The notes beneath the pieces are model-generated. The model saw only the letters and a program-made list of their open reading frames with translations, was not told the DNA's origin and did not search any database. This document shows positions 21,930-33,259 of a DNA stretch of 64,000 bases, one piece after another. How positions within the stretch are numbered: position 1 is the stretch's first letter; each line of letters begins with the position of its first letter. The translations under genes and the position numbers were made by a program. The stretch comes from Vulcanisaeta distributa JCM 11217 (lineage in GTDB: Archaea > Thermoproteota > Thermoprotei > Thermoproteales > Thermocladiaceae), in contig NZ_BBBJ01000002.1 of assembly GCF_001316005.1 (NCBI RefSeq), forward strand, positions 224,062 to 288,061, written 5' to 3'.

Positions 21930-22910
21930 GTAATTTATTGGCGGAGTTGAACAAGGTGTATAACGAAGTCCTTAATAGGGAGAAGGACCTGGAGAATAAA
22001 CTACTCGATATAAGTAGGAGGGAGAGCGACGTTTCGGTTAGGGAGAAAAGCCTTGAGGAGCTTAGGCAAAGACTGGAAAGCGATAGGAAGGCAATTGAGG
22101 AGGAGAAAGCTAAGTTGGCTGAGATGAGTAACGTGATGGCGTCCCTTATGGCTCTCTCTAATCAGTTAACAACGAGACTTAGCGACCTCGATAATAAAGA
22201 GAAGGCCTTGGCTGAGAGGGAGAAGGCACTTAATGAGAGGGAGGCTAAGCTTAGGGATTGGGAGGTTGAGTTAAAGTCCCGTGAGCAGAGGCTTGAGATG
22301 GAGGCTGTGAGGATCGATGCGAGAATGCAAGGCTTAGGGAATTGGAGAAGAAGGAACAGGAGGTTAAGGAAAGGCTTGATCAGTTGGCTCAGAGGGAGGC
22401 TGAACTTAAGGAGCTTGAGAAGAAGTTGAATGAGAGACAGGAAGCGTTGAATAAGCTTGAGGCTGAACTTAAGGATAAGGAGAGTAGGCTTAATTCCCTG
22501 GAGAACCTGCTTAAGGAGAGGAGGATACGCTGAAGAAGCTTGATGAAGAGATTAATAAGAGGAGGAGGGAACTCATGGATAAGCTTGAGCCATTAATAAC
22601 GAAGCTTGTTGAGGAGGAGAAGAGACTCACGGATTGGGAGAAGAGACTTCTTGATAAGGAGAGGGAGTTGATGAATTACCAGAGGGCCTTAATAATTAGG
22701 GAGAACACGCTGGTTGAGTTGAGGGAGAAGCTTGATAGGGAGAGGGAGGAGTTGGAGAGCAAGATGAAGGAGATTAATAAGATTGAGAGTGAGTGCCAGG
22801 ACATACGTAAGAAGTACGAGCAACTACTTAAGGAGAGGGAGGAGTTAATGAAGATTATTGAGAGTAAGGATAAGGAGCTTAATCAATTGAGGGCGCTGAT
22901 CAAGAAGTAA
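21926..22910 (+). CDS. long coiled-coil protein 3, frameshifted
   Basis: Three overlapping frames (21926-22330, 22342-22533, 22575-22910) join into about 325 residues of nearly unbroken, highly charged coiled coil (Glu/Lys/Arg/Leu) with recurrent LxxREx(x)L units. One-base losses near 22330 and 22530 account for the breaks. A TTG start overlaps the stop of the preceding gene. It may form a filament or act as a spacer with the two upstream coiled-coil proteins. Function unknown. Confidence 0.55.
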
Positions 22911-22949
22911 TCGAGTTGAAAATAAGTAGTTATACAAATTTTATTTTAT

Positions 22950-23276
22950 TTAAATAACCACGATGAGTACGTACGCGAAAATCAGGATTATGTTAATAAT
23001 ATTCAGACCCAGCGAGAAAAACGCTAGAATTCTCTTCAACTTTCCAATTATTAACTCCCTATCCGTATATGCGGTATTCACGTCATACCACGTCTGCTTA
23101 ATTGATAGAAATGACACAAAGAAGCTAATTAATGCGAGTATAAGTACGGTGATTTCCAGGGCAAAGTTACCCCCCCTACTGGGTAAGTACGTACCTGCCA
23201 GCGACGATAATAGAACCGTGTAAACAATCACTGCAAGGACGATGGCCGCCACTAATAGCCTGGACATGATCATCAC
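22950..23276 (-). CDS. small three-helix membrane protein
   Basis: 108 residues with hydrophobic segments at about 5-25, 38-58 and 82-107 and a polar loop between the second and third. Its ATG overlaps the stop of the lysS gene upstream, so it is probably co-transcribed with it. The C7 at 23170-23176 encodes SRGGNF in frame. Convergent with the coiled-coil cluster. Family not recognised. Confidence 0.55.
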   Translation of the reverse strand: MMIMSRLLVAAIVLAVIVYTVLLSSLAGTYLPSRGGNFALEITVLILALISFFVSFLSIKQTWYDVNTAYTDRELIIGKLKRILAFFSLGLNIINIILIFAYVLIVVI

Positions 23277-24932
23277 CTTAACGCATCCCTTAACCTATTA
23301 ATTACGAAGTCTCTACCAAGCATTGCGAGGTAGGGCGCTATCCTTGGGCCACTTGGCTTACCGAAGAATACTAAGTATGTAGCCTCAAAGAACGCCTTCT
23401 CAATGCTTTTATTCTCCCTGGGAACCCTCTTCATCGCCTCCTTGATGTTGTCCTCATTCCAAACATCGACCCTCTCAAGCTCCTGAAGCAGTAATCCCAA
23501 TTTGTTCCTTTGGATATCCGTTAATGACGCCCTTATTGATTCAGGCAACTCCTCAAGAACCCTAATCCTGTATGTCTCAGGTGCGTACTTACTGACCCAG
23601 TTACGGGCCCTAATCAACCTAGACTTAATCCTCTCACGGGATAGGTCATCCAAATCCTTAGTTAGTATTTTCGTCTCTTTCAATCTCTTAATGACCCTCT
23701 CCATAAGCTCGTCCTCACTTAACGACTGCGGCAATGTCTGTATCAGAGCAACTGCATGTAGGTACGGCAGCTGAAACGGCATCTCCTTAGGCAGTGGTCT
23801 CCTCAACTGTGCATACTCATAGGACTTAATAATTAGGTCAAGGTAATCCTTTTCCTTAGGGCTTGGCTTATCAACACCGTAGTAAAGACGCTCAGCCCTG
23901 TCATAAATATCCACGTATTGATAAACCGAATCAAGACTAAAGGTAAGTCTCTTTGTCGGTTCATGGAATATGTATATGTACCTAAGAACCTCGGGCTCCG
24001 CAACCTCAACCCACTCCCTCGGCGTAAAGCCTATGAAGTCACTACTACCCATGTCACCCACGTCCTTACCATTAACCACATAACCAACCCACTCATACCA
24101 GGTACCCAATGGCGGGTTAATGCCATAGACCGTCTTTGCAATCTCAACCGCAGAGTCCCTGGAACCACCTGGCATTGCGTGGTCCTTTCCATAAGGCTCG
24201 AAGTCAACCTGCAACGTGTACCAAACACCAACCCACTCAACCCTCCACGGAAGCTTACCATCAGTCAACTTAGCCCTACCAACATGCCCACAGTACGTAC
24301 ACCTATACTCAACCTCATACTTATCAAGGTCTAGTTTCGTGACCTCCGCAGTGCCGATCCTACCACAGTTCTCGCAAATTGGCTCGAAGGGTATCCAATC
24401 CTTCGGATACGGATTCCTACCCCCCCTATACTTATTAATGACCTCAATCAACCTCTCCCTATTCCTCATAGTCATTACTATGAACTCCCTCATCCTAGGA
24501 TGCTCCCTATACATTTCGCCGGTCGTTATAACCTTAACATTCTTCGCGAAGTAATCAAGGTAATCACCAAAGTCCCTCCAGTAATGATCAACCCAGGACT
24601 TATGACAACCCTTGGGATCCGGGACACGCTCGAGAGGCCACTCAACATACTTCCTACCAATCTCGGGATTCAAAAACTGCTCAAGCTGCTTATCCTTACC
24701 CTTCCAGGATCCACCGTGTACAGGGTCAAGACCTGTCTAACCCTTAATCCCGCATCCCTTAATTTCTCGGCAATGACACTATTCAGTATTATCTCACCCC
24801 CCCTAAGCCTACCAATGTGTTGAAGTCCAGAAACGCTAAGACCGCCATTAAGTACGCACTCATCCTTACCCTCACTACGGCACCTCTCAAGAACTTGGTT
24901 CGCTATCCTATCAACCCAATGGTATAACTCAT
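23273..24932 (-). CDS. lysK: class I lysyl-tRNA synthetase, frameshifted
   Basis: About 550 residues. The N-terminal frame (before 24673) carries SVSGLQHIGRLRG, the HIGH-type ATP motif. One lost T near 24714 (DPWKGKDK) shifts the frame to the 466-residue remainder, which has a zinc-binding pair (CENCGRIG and CTYCGHVG), GTWYEWVGYVVNGKD, and MGSSDFIGFTPREW at the KMSKS position. Class I LysRS is typical of most archaea. The start is uncertain: ATG 24932 lies 26-30 nt below a TATA-like element at 24956-24965 but needs one inserted base to reach the frame. Confidence 0.85.
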
Positions 24933-24983
24933 TACTGTGAGAAGAACCAGCTACTAATTTATAAGTTATCCCAAGCCAACAGC

Positions 24984-25274
24984 TTAGCCACCCTCCGCAG
25001 GCGGTAGAAACACTACCTCATCATTATCATTAAGCTTCGTAGCAAGCCCATTAAGCCACTCAATGGCCTTACCATTAACCAGGACCACGTACTCACCCCC
25101 CCTAAGTCTGCCGTCACCATCAAGCACGGCTTCGGCAAACTTAGGATTAAACGTATGAGAAATGAGATCAATGAGATCACGCACTGAAAGGCCGTTTGGG
25201 GGGGTCTCAAGTTCAATTCTAAATGCACCAATCAACTCATAAAGATCACCAAAAAACTTAACCCTAACCCTCAC
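24984..25274 (-). CDS. moaD: MoaD/ThiS-type ubiquitin-like sulfur carrier
   Basis: 96 residues, beta-grasp pattern, ending FLPPAEGG with the C-terminal diglycine that is adenylated and thiocarboxylated in MoaD, or conjugated in archaeal SAMPs. Family length is 80-95. The 7-nt runs at 25198-25204 (PPNG) and 25096-25102 (LRGGE) are in frame and may each hide one extra residue. It lies upstream of lysK on the same strand. Molybdopterin sulfur carrier and protein modifier roles cannot be separated by sequence. Confidence 0.8.
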   Translation of the reverse strand: MRVRVKFFGDLYELIGAFRIELETPPNGLSVRDLIDLISHTFNPKFAEAVLDGDGRLRGGEYVVLVNGKAIEWLNGLATKLNDNDEVVFLPPAEGG

Positions 25275-25352
25275 AAATCCAGGGAGACTATGAGCAGCAT
25301 AAAAATTTAACTCAGTCTATAGTTTGGTAATGATATTTAATAAATTGAAAAT

Positions 25353-25451
25353 TGGTGCCCCCCCGGCCGGGATTTGAACCCGGGTCACGGGCTGTCTCCG
25401 CTTAAGCTCGAAAGGCCCACATACTTGACCGGGCTATACTACCGGGGGGGC
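25353..25451 (-). tRNA. tRNA-Glu (anticodon TTC) with 15-nt intron
   Basis: Minus strand: 5' end at 25451, encoded CCA to 25353. T arm CCGGG-TTCAAAT-CCCGG, anticodon loop CTTTCG | A with TTC anticodon. A 15-nt intron (25394-25408) interrupts positions 37/38. The acceptor should be GCCCCGG paired with CCGGGGC, but both strands of the stem are written with seven instead of four C or G (25444-25450 and 25358-25364). This gives an impossible 10-bp acceptor. Confidence 0.9.
25394..25408 (-). other. tRNA-Glu intron
   Basis: Fifteen bases after position 37. Removal restores CTTTCGA between GGGC and GCCC. This is the canonical archaeal bulge-helix-bulge position. Confidence 0.8.
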
Positions 25452-25545
25452 TCGTTAATCATTAAATACGTCGGTTTTTAAGCCTTTATGCTGTCATTTC
25501 CCATTGGGTTAATTAATTTAAGTTCGTATTTTTGCGGTTGGTTTA

Positions 25546-26975
25546 ATGCCCATCACCGTATTTAGGAGTGGCGATCTTTACTTCATTAGATTTTCAATAA
25601 ATAGACGCCCTAGGAGGGCTGCCTTCGTCATTGGTAATTTTACAGCATTCATGAAACCCATCGAGCTTGAATTTTGCGGCTTTGACTACTGCGCATATGT
25701 CTCATTACCCCCCCAGGTAAATATTACTATAGGTACTTAATCGATGGTGAGGTGGTCCTCGATGATGGCCCTACGGAGAACGGGTTTAACGTGCTTAAGC
25801 TCAGCGGCCCTGTTAGGAGGATTCGTGAGAGTAGGCGTAGGTTGTTCAGGGCTATTTACGGCATTTTCGTTGATAGGTTTGGGTGTAAGAGGGAGGGTGG
25901 TCCTAGGGATAGGCTTGGTGGTGATTTATACTTCATTATAGACAAACTTAGTTACATTAAGTCCATGGGCTTTGATGCTATTTATTTAACGCCGGTCTTT
26001 AGGGCAATGTCTTACCATAGGTATGATGTTATTGATTATCTAAATGTTGATGATGACCTGGGCGGTAATAAGGCATTTAAGGAGCTGCTGAGGAGCTCAT
26101 GACCTCGGTATTAAGGTCATACTGGACCTGCCCATACATCATACAGGCTCCGACCACCCAGCCTTTAAGTCCGCCTTAAGCGTGACCAGGAGTATTCCCG
26201 TTGGTATTATATCTATAATGGAGATTATGAGAAGTTTATGGATGTTAAGAGGATGCCTAAGCTTAACATGAAGTTCGCCGGTGAGTGGGTTAAGGGCATA
26301 GTACTTCATTGGGCGTTGATGGGTGTTGATGCCTTTAGGATTGATGTTGGTGCCGGCATACCACCCTGGTTTTTGTGGGACCTGAGGAACTTCATCAATA
26401 AGCCGTTAATTGCTGAGGTCTGGGGGGGTGATCCATTCCTATGGAGGAATGCCGTTGATGGCGTCATGAATTATCAGGTCTGGGAACCATTAATTAAGTT
26501 CCTACATGGTGAGGTCAGTGCTGAGGATTTTGCTCAAGTACTTAAGAGACAATTAAACGTATTACCAAAACACTTCCTAATCAATTCCTGGCTCTTTGTG
26601 GATACACACGATACGCCAAGGACAATAACGATATTTAACGGCGATATTGAGAAGTTTAAGGCAGCGTTGGTATTCACATACACCTGGATTGGGACCCCCC
26701 CAATGCTCTATTACGGTGATGAAATTATGCTTGAGGGAGGCCCTGACCCTGATAATAGGAGGTGCATGGATTGGAAAAGAGTCAATGGTCCCAACACCCT
26801 TCATGAATTCATAAGAAGACTCTCAAGATTAAACCTATTGCCCAGGCGCGTAACGGCTGATTCAAGTGAATTGACTTACTACGATGATAAATTCGAGGTT
26901 AGATTAAGTAATGAACCAAGGAAGTACAGTGGTGGTATCATAAGTGGCGACTACTTCATTATTAAGGGTAGATGA
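25546..26975 (+). CDS. GH13 alpha-amylase/cyclomaltodextrinase-like, frameshifted
   Basis: Three pieces join to about 475 residues. Frames shift near 25715-25750, 26100 and 26190 (KRDQEYSRWYYIYNG restores the last). GH13 regions seen: LDLPIHHTGSDH (region I), DAFRIDVG (nucleophile Asp), LIAEVWGG (acid/base Glu) and FVDTHDTPR (third Asp). No signal peptide, so cytoplasmic. Together with the downstream importer and exported GH57 enzyme it fits intracellular cleavage of imported maltodextrins or cyclodextrins. It could equally be a neopullulanase-type enzyme. Confidence 0.8.
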
Positions 26976-27119
26976 CTCGACAAGAATTATTGGTACTTAA
27001 CGGTCATTAATAACTGCATATTAATGGGTATACCTAGGTATAAACATATAGATAAATATCTAAGTTTTGTCTTCTTTATTTATGGACATTCATGAATTAT
27101 ATAAATCAATCACGGTAAT

Positions 27120-27129
27120 GCTTTTAAAC
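27120..27129 (+). promoter_or_regulatory. TATA box of the maltodextrin importer operon
   Basis: gcttttaaac lies 22-28 nt before the two possible ATGs at 27147 and 27153, favouring the latter as a leaderless start. A second AT-rich match lies near 27096-27105. Confidence 0.45.
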
Positions 27130-27146
27130 CTATTCATAATACCTGA

Positions 27147-28570
27147 ATGCGTATGAACAAGCTTGGACTATCCACAGGGGGGGCTATAATAGGCATAGTC
27201 GTTGCCGTAATAGTCATAATAGCCGCAGTGGTGGCCGTGTTTTACCTATACAAACCCTCAGCACCAAAACCAACAACGCCACCCGGCTTCGTAATACCAA
27301 TAAGTGACTTCACACCACAAAATGTGTATAGCCCTAGCTTCGCACAAACCTTCTGTTCTAAGGTCGGTAATGTAACGATAACGGTGTGGGACACCTACAG
27401 CGTTAGCGAGAACCAAGCATTCAACGCCTCACTGGCATCCTTTGAGCAGTTATACCCATGCATACACGTTGAGGTTACCTACGGCGTGGGTATCGCCACG
27501 AGCAACTTCATATCAGCAGCGAAGGCCGGGCAGGCACCTATTGTCTATAGGGACACGAGTGATGATGCTGGTAAATTATTCGCAGCAGGCCTACTGCTTA
27601 ACCTAAGTGAGTATCTGCCGCCATCAGTTTTTGAGCAGTACCTACCCACGGCCGCCCAAAACTTCTACTTAAACACGCCAAGTGCCCATGGTTATTATGG
27701 CTTACCTGATAACATAAACTACATAGTCATGTTCTACAATAAGCAATACATAACATCACCACCAAACACCACTGACCAACTAATTAATATGTGCCTTCAG
27801 GTCAACAGTACGTACACGTGTGGTGCATTGCCTATGGCGTCGGCTCTGAGTGGGGGCTATAGGTTCGCCGCCTGGTTCGCCGGCTTTGGTGGGCAGATAT
27901 TCGGCCCTAACAACATGCCGCAACTCAACTCAAGCGCCATGGCTAACGCCCTGGAATTCTGGTACAACTTAACGTACGACCTGCACATAAATGCTCCAGA
28001 CATGAACCCAAGCCTTGAAGGGCAGTTATTCACAAGCGGGCAGGCTGCAATAATATTCGATGGTCCATGGGATTTAGGTACGTACTTCAAGGCTCTTGGC
28101 TGCAACCTGGGTGCCGCACCACTACCCGTGGTTAGTCAGACTGGCCTACATGCGAGCCCGTTAATAGGTAGTACTGGTTGGGTTATCGCGGCGCCGCAGG
28201 CAAGTGGCGCCACGCCACAGCAGTTGGAGGCTGCGTTAGTATTCATACTATATATGACAGGGCCACAGGCAGAACTTAACCTGTGGAATTACGCCCATGA
28301 CATACCTGCCAATCTGCAGGCTTATAACACAGCGGTTAGTCAATTGAAGGCTGGGCAGTTAACGCATCGTGCCTAAACGACATTATGGAGGGCATATTCG
28401 CCCAGGCCCAGTATGGCCAGAAGTTCCCCAACATACCCGCAATGGCTTACTACTGGCCGGCATTCCACCAGTACGCGACTGCCTACTTCGCTAATCAGAC
28501 GACTGCCCAAGCCGCCGCCCAGGGCATGGAGCAATACATGCTCCAGCAGATGGCTCAGTCAAGCGGTTAA
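27147..28570 (+). CDS. malE: sugar ABC transporter substrate-binding protein (MalE-like), frameshifted
   Basis: About 475 residues. An N-terminal membrane anchor (about residues 12-35, GGAIIGIVVAVIVIIAAVV) is followed by a Pro/Thr linker and a periplasmic-binding fold: VTITVWDTYS, LPDNINYIVMFYNKQY, GQAAIIFDGPWDLG and GSTGWVIAAP are typical of maltose/multiple-sugar-binding proteins. The frame breaks at about 28365 and resumes to TAA 28570. It binds maltodextrin-type sugars at the cell surface for the permeases encoded just downstream. Confidence 0.8.
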
Positions 28571-28585
28571 GTTAGGTGACTAATA

Positions 28586-29485
28586 ATGGATCCCCCCCTT
28601 CAAAAACTAGATCGTGTCTTTATCCAATACCTTTACCTCCTCCCCCCCATCATTGCCATTGCATTATTCCTATTTCTATACCCGGTGGCTTACGCCGTGT
28701 ATATATCATTTACAAACTTCGATCTTTATCACTTATTTTATTACACGTTTGTTGGATTAAGGATATATCAGGAAATATTAACTAGTAATACCTTTTATAC
28801 GTTATTGTTAAACACGGTGATTTGGACAGTGGGTAGTTTAGTCCCGATGGTGGTTACCGGATTCATACTGGCCCTAATACTTAATCAAAGGGATATTAAG
28901 GGTAGGAATGTATTCTTTACGTTACTCCTAGTACCCTGGGCATTTCCTGCATACATCTCATTAGTAATTTGGTATGGCATGTGGAATTACGAGTATGGAA
29001 TCGTCAATAAATTCCTCGGCTTATTTGGAATCCCACCAATTAACTGGTTAACATTCACAAACACCGCCTGGGCTGCGTTAATACTAACGAACCTGTGGTT
29101 ATCATTCCCATACTACACGGCGGTCTTCCTATCAAGCCTACAGAGCATACCGAGTGAATTATACGATATTGCCGTGGTTGATGGTGCCAACGCATGGCAC
29201 AGGTTTAGGTACATAACACTACCCCCCCTAATGAGGAGTGCCATAGCCTTCGTCAGTGTTGGTGGCTTCGTTTTTACATGGAATAATTTCTACCCAATAT
29301 ACATACTGACTGGTGGTGGCCCAGGTATATCAACTGATATATTAATTGTTTATACGTACCAGGAGGCATTCTCATACGGCTATTACAACATTGCCGCTGC
29401 TTATTCCGTTATCTCAACAATAATATTGACGATAATGGCAATACTAATGCTCAGGGTTGGTAGGGTCCTTGAGGTGATAACATGA
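28586..29485 (+). CDS. malF: sugar ABC transporter permease (MalF-like)
   Basis: 299 residues, six membrane helices. The cytoplasmic EAA loop is visible as ELYDIAVVDGANAWHRFRYI followed by TLPPLM, which contacts the ATPase subunit. It follows the binding-protein gene by 15 nt and overlaps the next permease by 4 nt (ATGA). C7 runs at 28592-28598, 28642-28648 and 29222-29228 encode Pro pairs in frame. No ATPase gene lies in the cluster; a shared MsiK-type ATPase elsewhere is inferred. Confidence 0.85.
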   Translation: MDPPLQKLDRVFIQYLYLLPPIIAIALFLFLYPVAYAVYISFTNFDLYHLFYYTFVGLRIYQEILTSNTFYTLLLNTVIWTVGSLVPMVVTGFILALILNQRDIKGRNVFFTLLLVPWAFPAYISLVIWYGMWNYEYGIVNKFLGLFGIPPINWLTFTNTAWAALILTNLWLSFPYYTAVFLSSLQSIPSELYDIAVVDGANAWHRFRYITLPPLMRSAIAFVSVGGFVFTWNNFYPIYILTGGGPGISTDILIVYTYQEAFSYGYYNIAAAYSVISTIILTIMAILMLRVGRVLEVIT

Positions 29486-30360
29486 GTAGTAAGTATAGTC
29501 TGAAGAACAGGGTAGCTAATTGGGTTAGGCTTGGTATATCATACATAATACTCGCTATAGTGGCTGCTATAGCCGTATTCCCAATATACTACATAATAAT
29601 CACTTCCGTAAATCCAATACCAACACTAGCCTCAATAACCCTACGCTCGCTCCTACCCGAGAAACCGTCCTTAGAGGCGTATTACTACATATTGTTTAAG
29701 GAACCATTCCTGCTATGGTTAAGAAATAGCTTGATCCTAGCGGCAGGTACGATAGCGATCACGGTTATTGTAGCCTTCATAACAGGGGGGGCTGCCCTAT
29801 CTAGGTTTAACGTGCCTGGAAAGACCACATTAATGGTGACCATTTACGTAATGACATTCTTCCCATTCGCAGCGACAGCGCTACCCCTATACTTAATGTT
29901 TGCATCACTAGGAATGCTTAGAGGGTGGTCCACATACGTAGGGTTAATACTGGCCTATTCAGGTGGTACATCAATATTTAGTTCATACCTAGTTAAGGTA
30001 TTCCTCGATAGGATACCTAAGGACTATGAGGAGGCTGCGTTAATCGATGGATTAACTAGGCCCGGGGGGGCATTCTTCAGAATCCTTCTACCAATGGCTA
30101 AGCCAATAATTGCATTTGTTGCGCTTCTCGCATTCATGGGGGCCTATACTGATTATGCATTAGCTAATGCATTCATAACACAGGGCAGCATGTGGACCCT
30201 GACCCTGGGCATGTATTACTTGGCCTTCGTGAATAGGGCAACACTGTATAACGTGCTTGCCGCGTTCTCCGTGCTCATGGGAATACCTATATTCGCAATA
30301 TTCATTGCCTTCCAGAAGTACTTGGTGCAGATATACGCGATGGGCGGTGTTAAGGCATAA
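29482..30360 (+). CDS. malG: sugar ABC transporter permease (MalG-like)
   Basis: 292 residues, six membrane helices. EAA loop: PKDYEEAALIDG with TRPGGAFFRILLP following; GG here is written by the G7 at 30064-30070, where the family usually has a single residue. It overlaps malF by 4 nt. It forms the transmembrane channel with MalF for maltodextrin uptake. Confidence 0.85.
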   Translation: MSSKYSLKNRVANWVRLGISYIILAIVAAIAVFPIYYIIITSVNPIPTLASITLRSLLPEKPSLEAYYYILFKEPFLLWLRNSLILAAGTIAITVIVAFITGGAALSRFNVPGKTTLMVTIYVMTFFPFAATALPLYLMFASLGMLRGWSTYVGLILAYSGGTSIFSSYLVKVFLDRIPKDYEEAALIDGLTRPGGAFFRILLPMAKPIIAFVALLAFMGAYTDYALANAFITQGSMWTLTLGMYYLAFVNRATLYNVLAAFSVLMGIPIFAIFIAFQKYLVQIYAMGGVKA

Positions 30361-30398
30361 GGGATTGAAAATATTTAAAAGAATAATTGAAAAGAAAA

Positions 30399-30407
30399 GT
30401 TTAAATA
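30399..30407 (+). promoter_or_regulatory. TATA box of the GH57 amylase gene
   Basis: gtttaaata centred 26 nt before ATG 30429. The surface amylase therefore has its own leaderless promoter separate from the importer operon. Confidence 0.6.
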
Positions 30408-30428
30408 TCTAAGAAATACCCAAGTAAT

Positions 30429-33220
30429 ATGACAATTAAAATAATATACCCGTTAATTCTTTTACTAATAGTAGCAGCACTACTCGCAGCACCCATAACT
30501 CATGCTCAAAGTTCATGCCCATACGTAGTGTCCTTTAATGTGACACCAACGTCGGGTCCCGCGTACATAACGGTGGCAATAACAGGACTGCCGGAGGGCC
30601 ATGAGGTCTATCTGCACTGGGGGGGTATTGAGCCGTACCCACAGGGGGGGCCCTGGTCAAGCGTTACTGACACACTAATGACTTGGAATGGAACCAGTTA
30701 CGTAGCCACAATCGGGCCTTTCCAACCAGGTACTTGGGTTGCCTGGGTATTTCATGATGCAACCACAAATACCTGGATTAACTATCAATGCGTACCCTTC
30801 TGGAACTGGAACGTTGATGTTAATCCACCGAACCAGGGCTATACATGGGCCTACGTCTATCCAAACGGTTCAATATTAATAACCGTACTTGGCAGGGCGC
30901 CAGACAACATACTCCTCTGGTACGGCCTAACCTCAGGCCCTGGGAATGTTCCTTGGTACACCACGAGTGGTACGCCTGGCGCCATGAATGCAACAATGAC
31001 GTTTAATCCACTCTGGGGGGGTAATTACTCAGTTATGATAGGTCCATTCCAGCCAGGGCAGTGGATCCAGTGGGTTTACTGGGATACAACGACTAATACT
31101 TGGCTACACTGCTCAGCTAACCTAATAAGCGGTACAGTAACCTGCACACCTAACGGGAACTTCGCAATACAGGACGTATACTCACCACTGGTATTCATAA
31201 ACGCGACGTATAATAGGTATGTTTACCTGGTTGGACAGAACGCCACTGTCTACGTTCTTTTCCAAAATGAGTTTGGCAAGCCTGTTACGGTTAATATGAC
31301 ACTTACCGTAAATAATGAGGAGTTTAATTACTATGATGTAACGATAATGCCAGGTTACTACACTGTGGCGTTAAACTTCACCGTGAATATGCCGCAGGGT
31401 ATATATACGCCTATGCTCACGGTGTATAGCCTGGGTACCGTGTTAACCCAGGCATCATTGCCGAGCCTCTACGTACTCAATACAACGGGTAAACCACCGC
31501 TCAGCCTAGTCATTGTTTGGAACATGCACCAACCACTTTACATCGAGCCAAATGGAACGTGGGAACAGGCCTGGGTCTTGCTTCACACATGCCATGACTT
31601 CCTATGGAATGGAACGTGGGTTGGCGCTTATGAATTACAGGCCATCCTACTCAATGAGTACAACGTGAGCGTTACCATAGACTTCACGCCAGTACTTCTA
31701 TATCAGTGGGAGACAATACTGACTGAGGGTACGTTCCCATACTCACCGGTTTGGCCAAGCCCATCAACACTCAACGTAAACATGACCCAGTGCCTCGAGG
31801 CCATAAACTACACAATCAGCCTATATAGGGAGCTTGCCCAGGAGGGTAAGGTCGAGATTCTCACCGTGCCGTTCTACCACCCACTGCAGGCAATAATTTA
31901 TGATAATGGTTGGCAGAGCGACTTATTGGCTCAAATACTCATGGGTGAGGAAATGACTGAGGAGGTATTCGGCGTTAAGGCAACTGGCGCCTGGACGCCG
32001 GAGATGGCATTCAATATGGCTTAGTCCACCTATACAATGAGACTGGCATTGAATTCACGATACTCGATGCCCAGGCGTTCCTGCCCTACGCAACGGTTGT
32101 TAGCGGTACCCCCCCATCACCCTATGGACCCATAATTGTTGAGGACTCAACTGGTGAGCAGATAATAGTACTGTTTAGGGACACAGACCTCTCCAACGCA
32201 TTCTCCTTCGCTTACTTCAGTCAACCACCGCAGGTGACCGCCAGAGAATTGATTCATTACCTTGCCAGGATATACATGCAGAACCCAGGCGCTGTGGTCG
32301 TCGTAGCATTGGATGGCGAGAACCCACTAATTTTCAACCCAACCACGGGACCCGCTGATCTACAGGCCATTTACCAAGTACTCTCTGAGTACCAGGGTAC
32401 CTGGTTCATAACGCAGACGGCTAGCGAGGCCATAGCCACCCACAAGCCCATAGCGGTACTGACTAATTTGCCCGAATCCTCATGGGCCCTAAACCTAAAT
32501 AACTGGAATAATGGCTATCCAGGTAAGGTCGAGATCTGGCGTTCAGTTGCCTTGGCGAGGGAGTACCTTGTGGCGTTTACGAAGGCTGTGGGCATGCCAA
32601 TATCGCCCGTGGTACCACTACCCTTCAACATAACGCCAAACTCAACAAACCCAATATACACACTGTGGAATTACCTATACGTTGCCGAGGGCAGTGACTG
32701 GACTTGGCAAACTGGTCCTCCGAACTACGGCCCAGCTTGGTTCCAGGAGCAGGCGTTAACGTACACGAGCGCCATAATCAATACCATAGAGAATTGGCTA
32801 TCTGAAATTAAGCTTGTCAAGTACGTGGTTGAGGATGATGCCGTAGTACTGCAGATATACAATGGCTTGAACTACACATTATATGTAACGCTAGTGGTGA
32901 GTAATGGCACGTATGCAATTGCTAAGCCCATAGTGTTGATGCCTAACCACATAACAACAATACCCATTATAGGAATTGAGAATGCAACAATAGCCCAATT
33001 ATACTCGCCAGTTACTGAGTACGAGCTTGGCGATCACCCAATACCGATTAATCAATACGGATTCCCACTGGTCACATTCACGCTATCTCACGGAAATTCA
33101 CAGGCAGTATCAGCGATGCAAGGAGGATCTAATGAATTGATAACAAGCTTAATAGCAATTCTACTTAGTGCATCGGTTATAGTGATGATTATACTAATTC
33201 AGAGGGGCCTACTTAGGTGA
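30429..33220 (+). CDS. secreted, membrane-anchored GH57 amylopullulanase-like enzyme, frameshifted
   Basis: About 930 residues. Signal peptide (IIYPLILLLIVAALLAAPITHAQ), two beta domains with WxPG-type repeats (about 30-250) resembling carbohydrate-binding modules, then GH57: IVWNMHQPLYIEP (motif 1), GAWTPEMAF (nucleophile Glu region) and VALDGENP (motif 4 Asp). The C-terminal segment (SLIAILLSASVIVMIILIQ) anchors the enzyme to the membrane. The frame breaks near 32010 (FNMGLVHLYNETG restores it). Predicted to cut starch or pullulan outside the cell and feed the MalEFG importer. Confidence 0.85.
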
Positions 33221-33259
33221 TTACCGTCAATAACAATACTTAACTTAAATTAAAATTAA

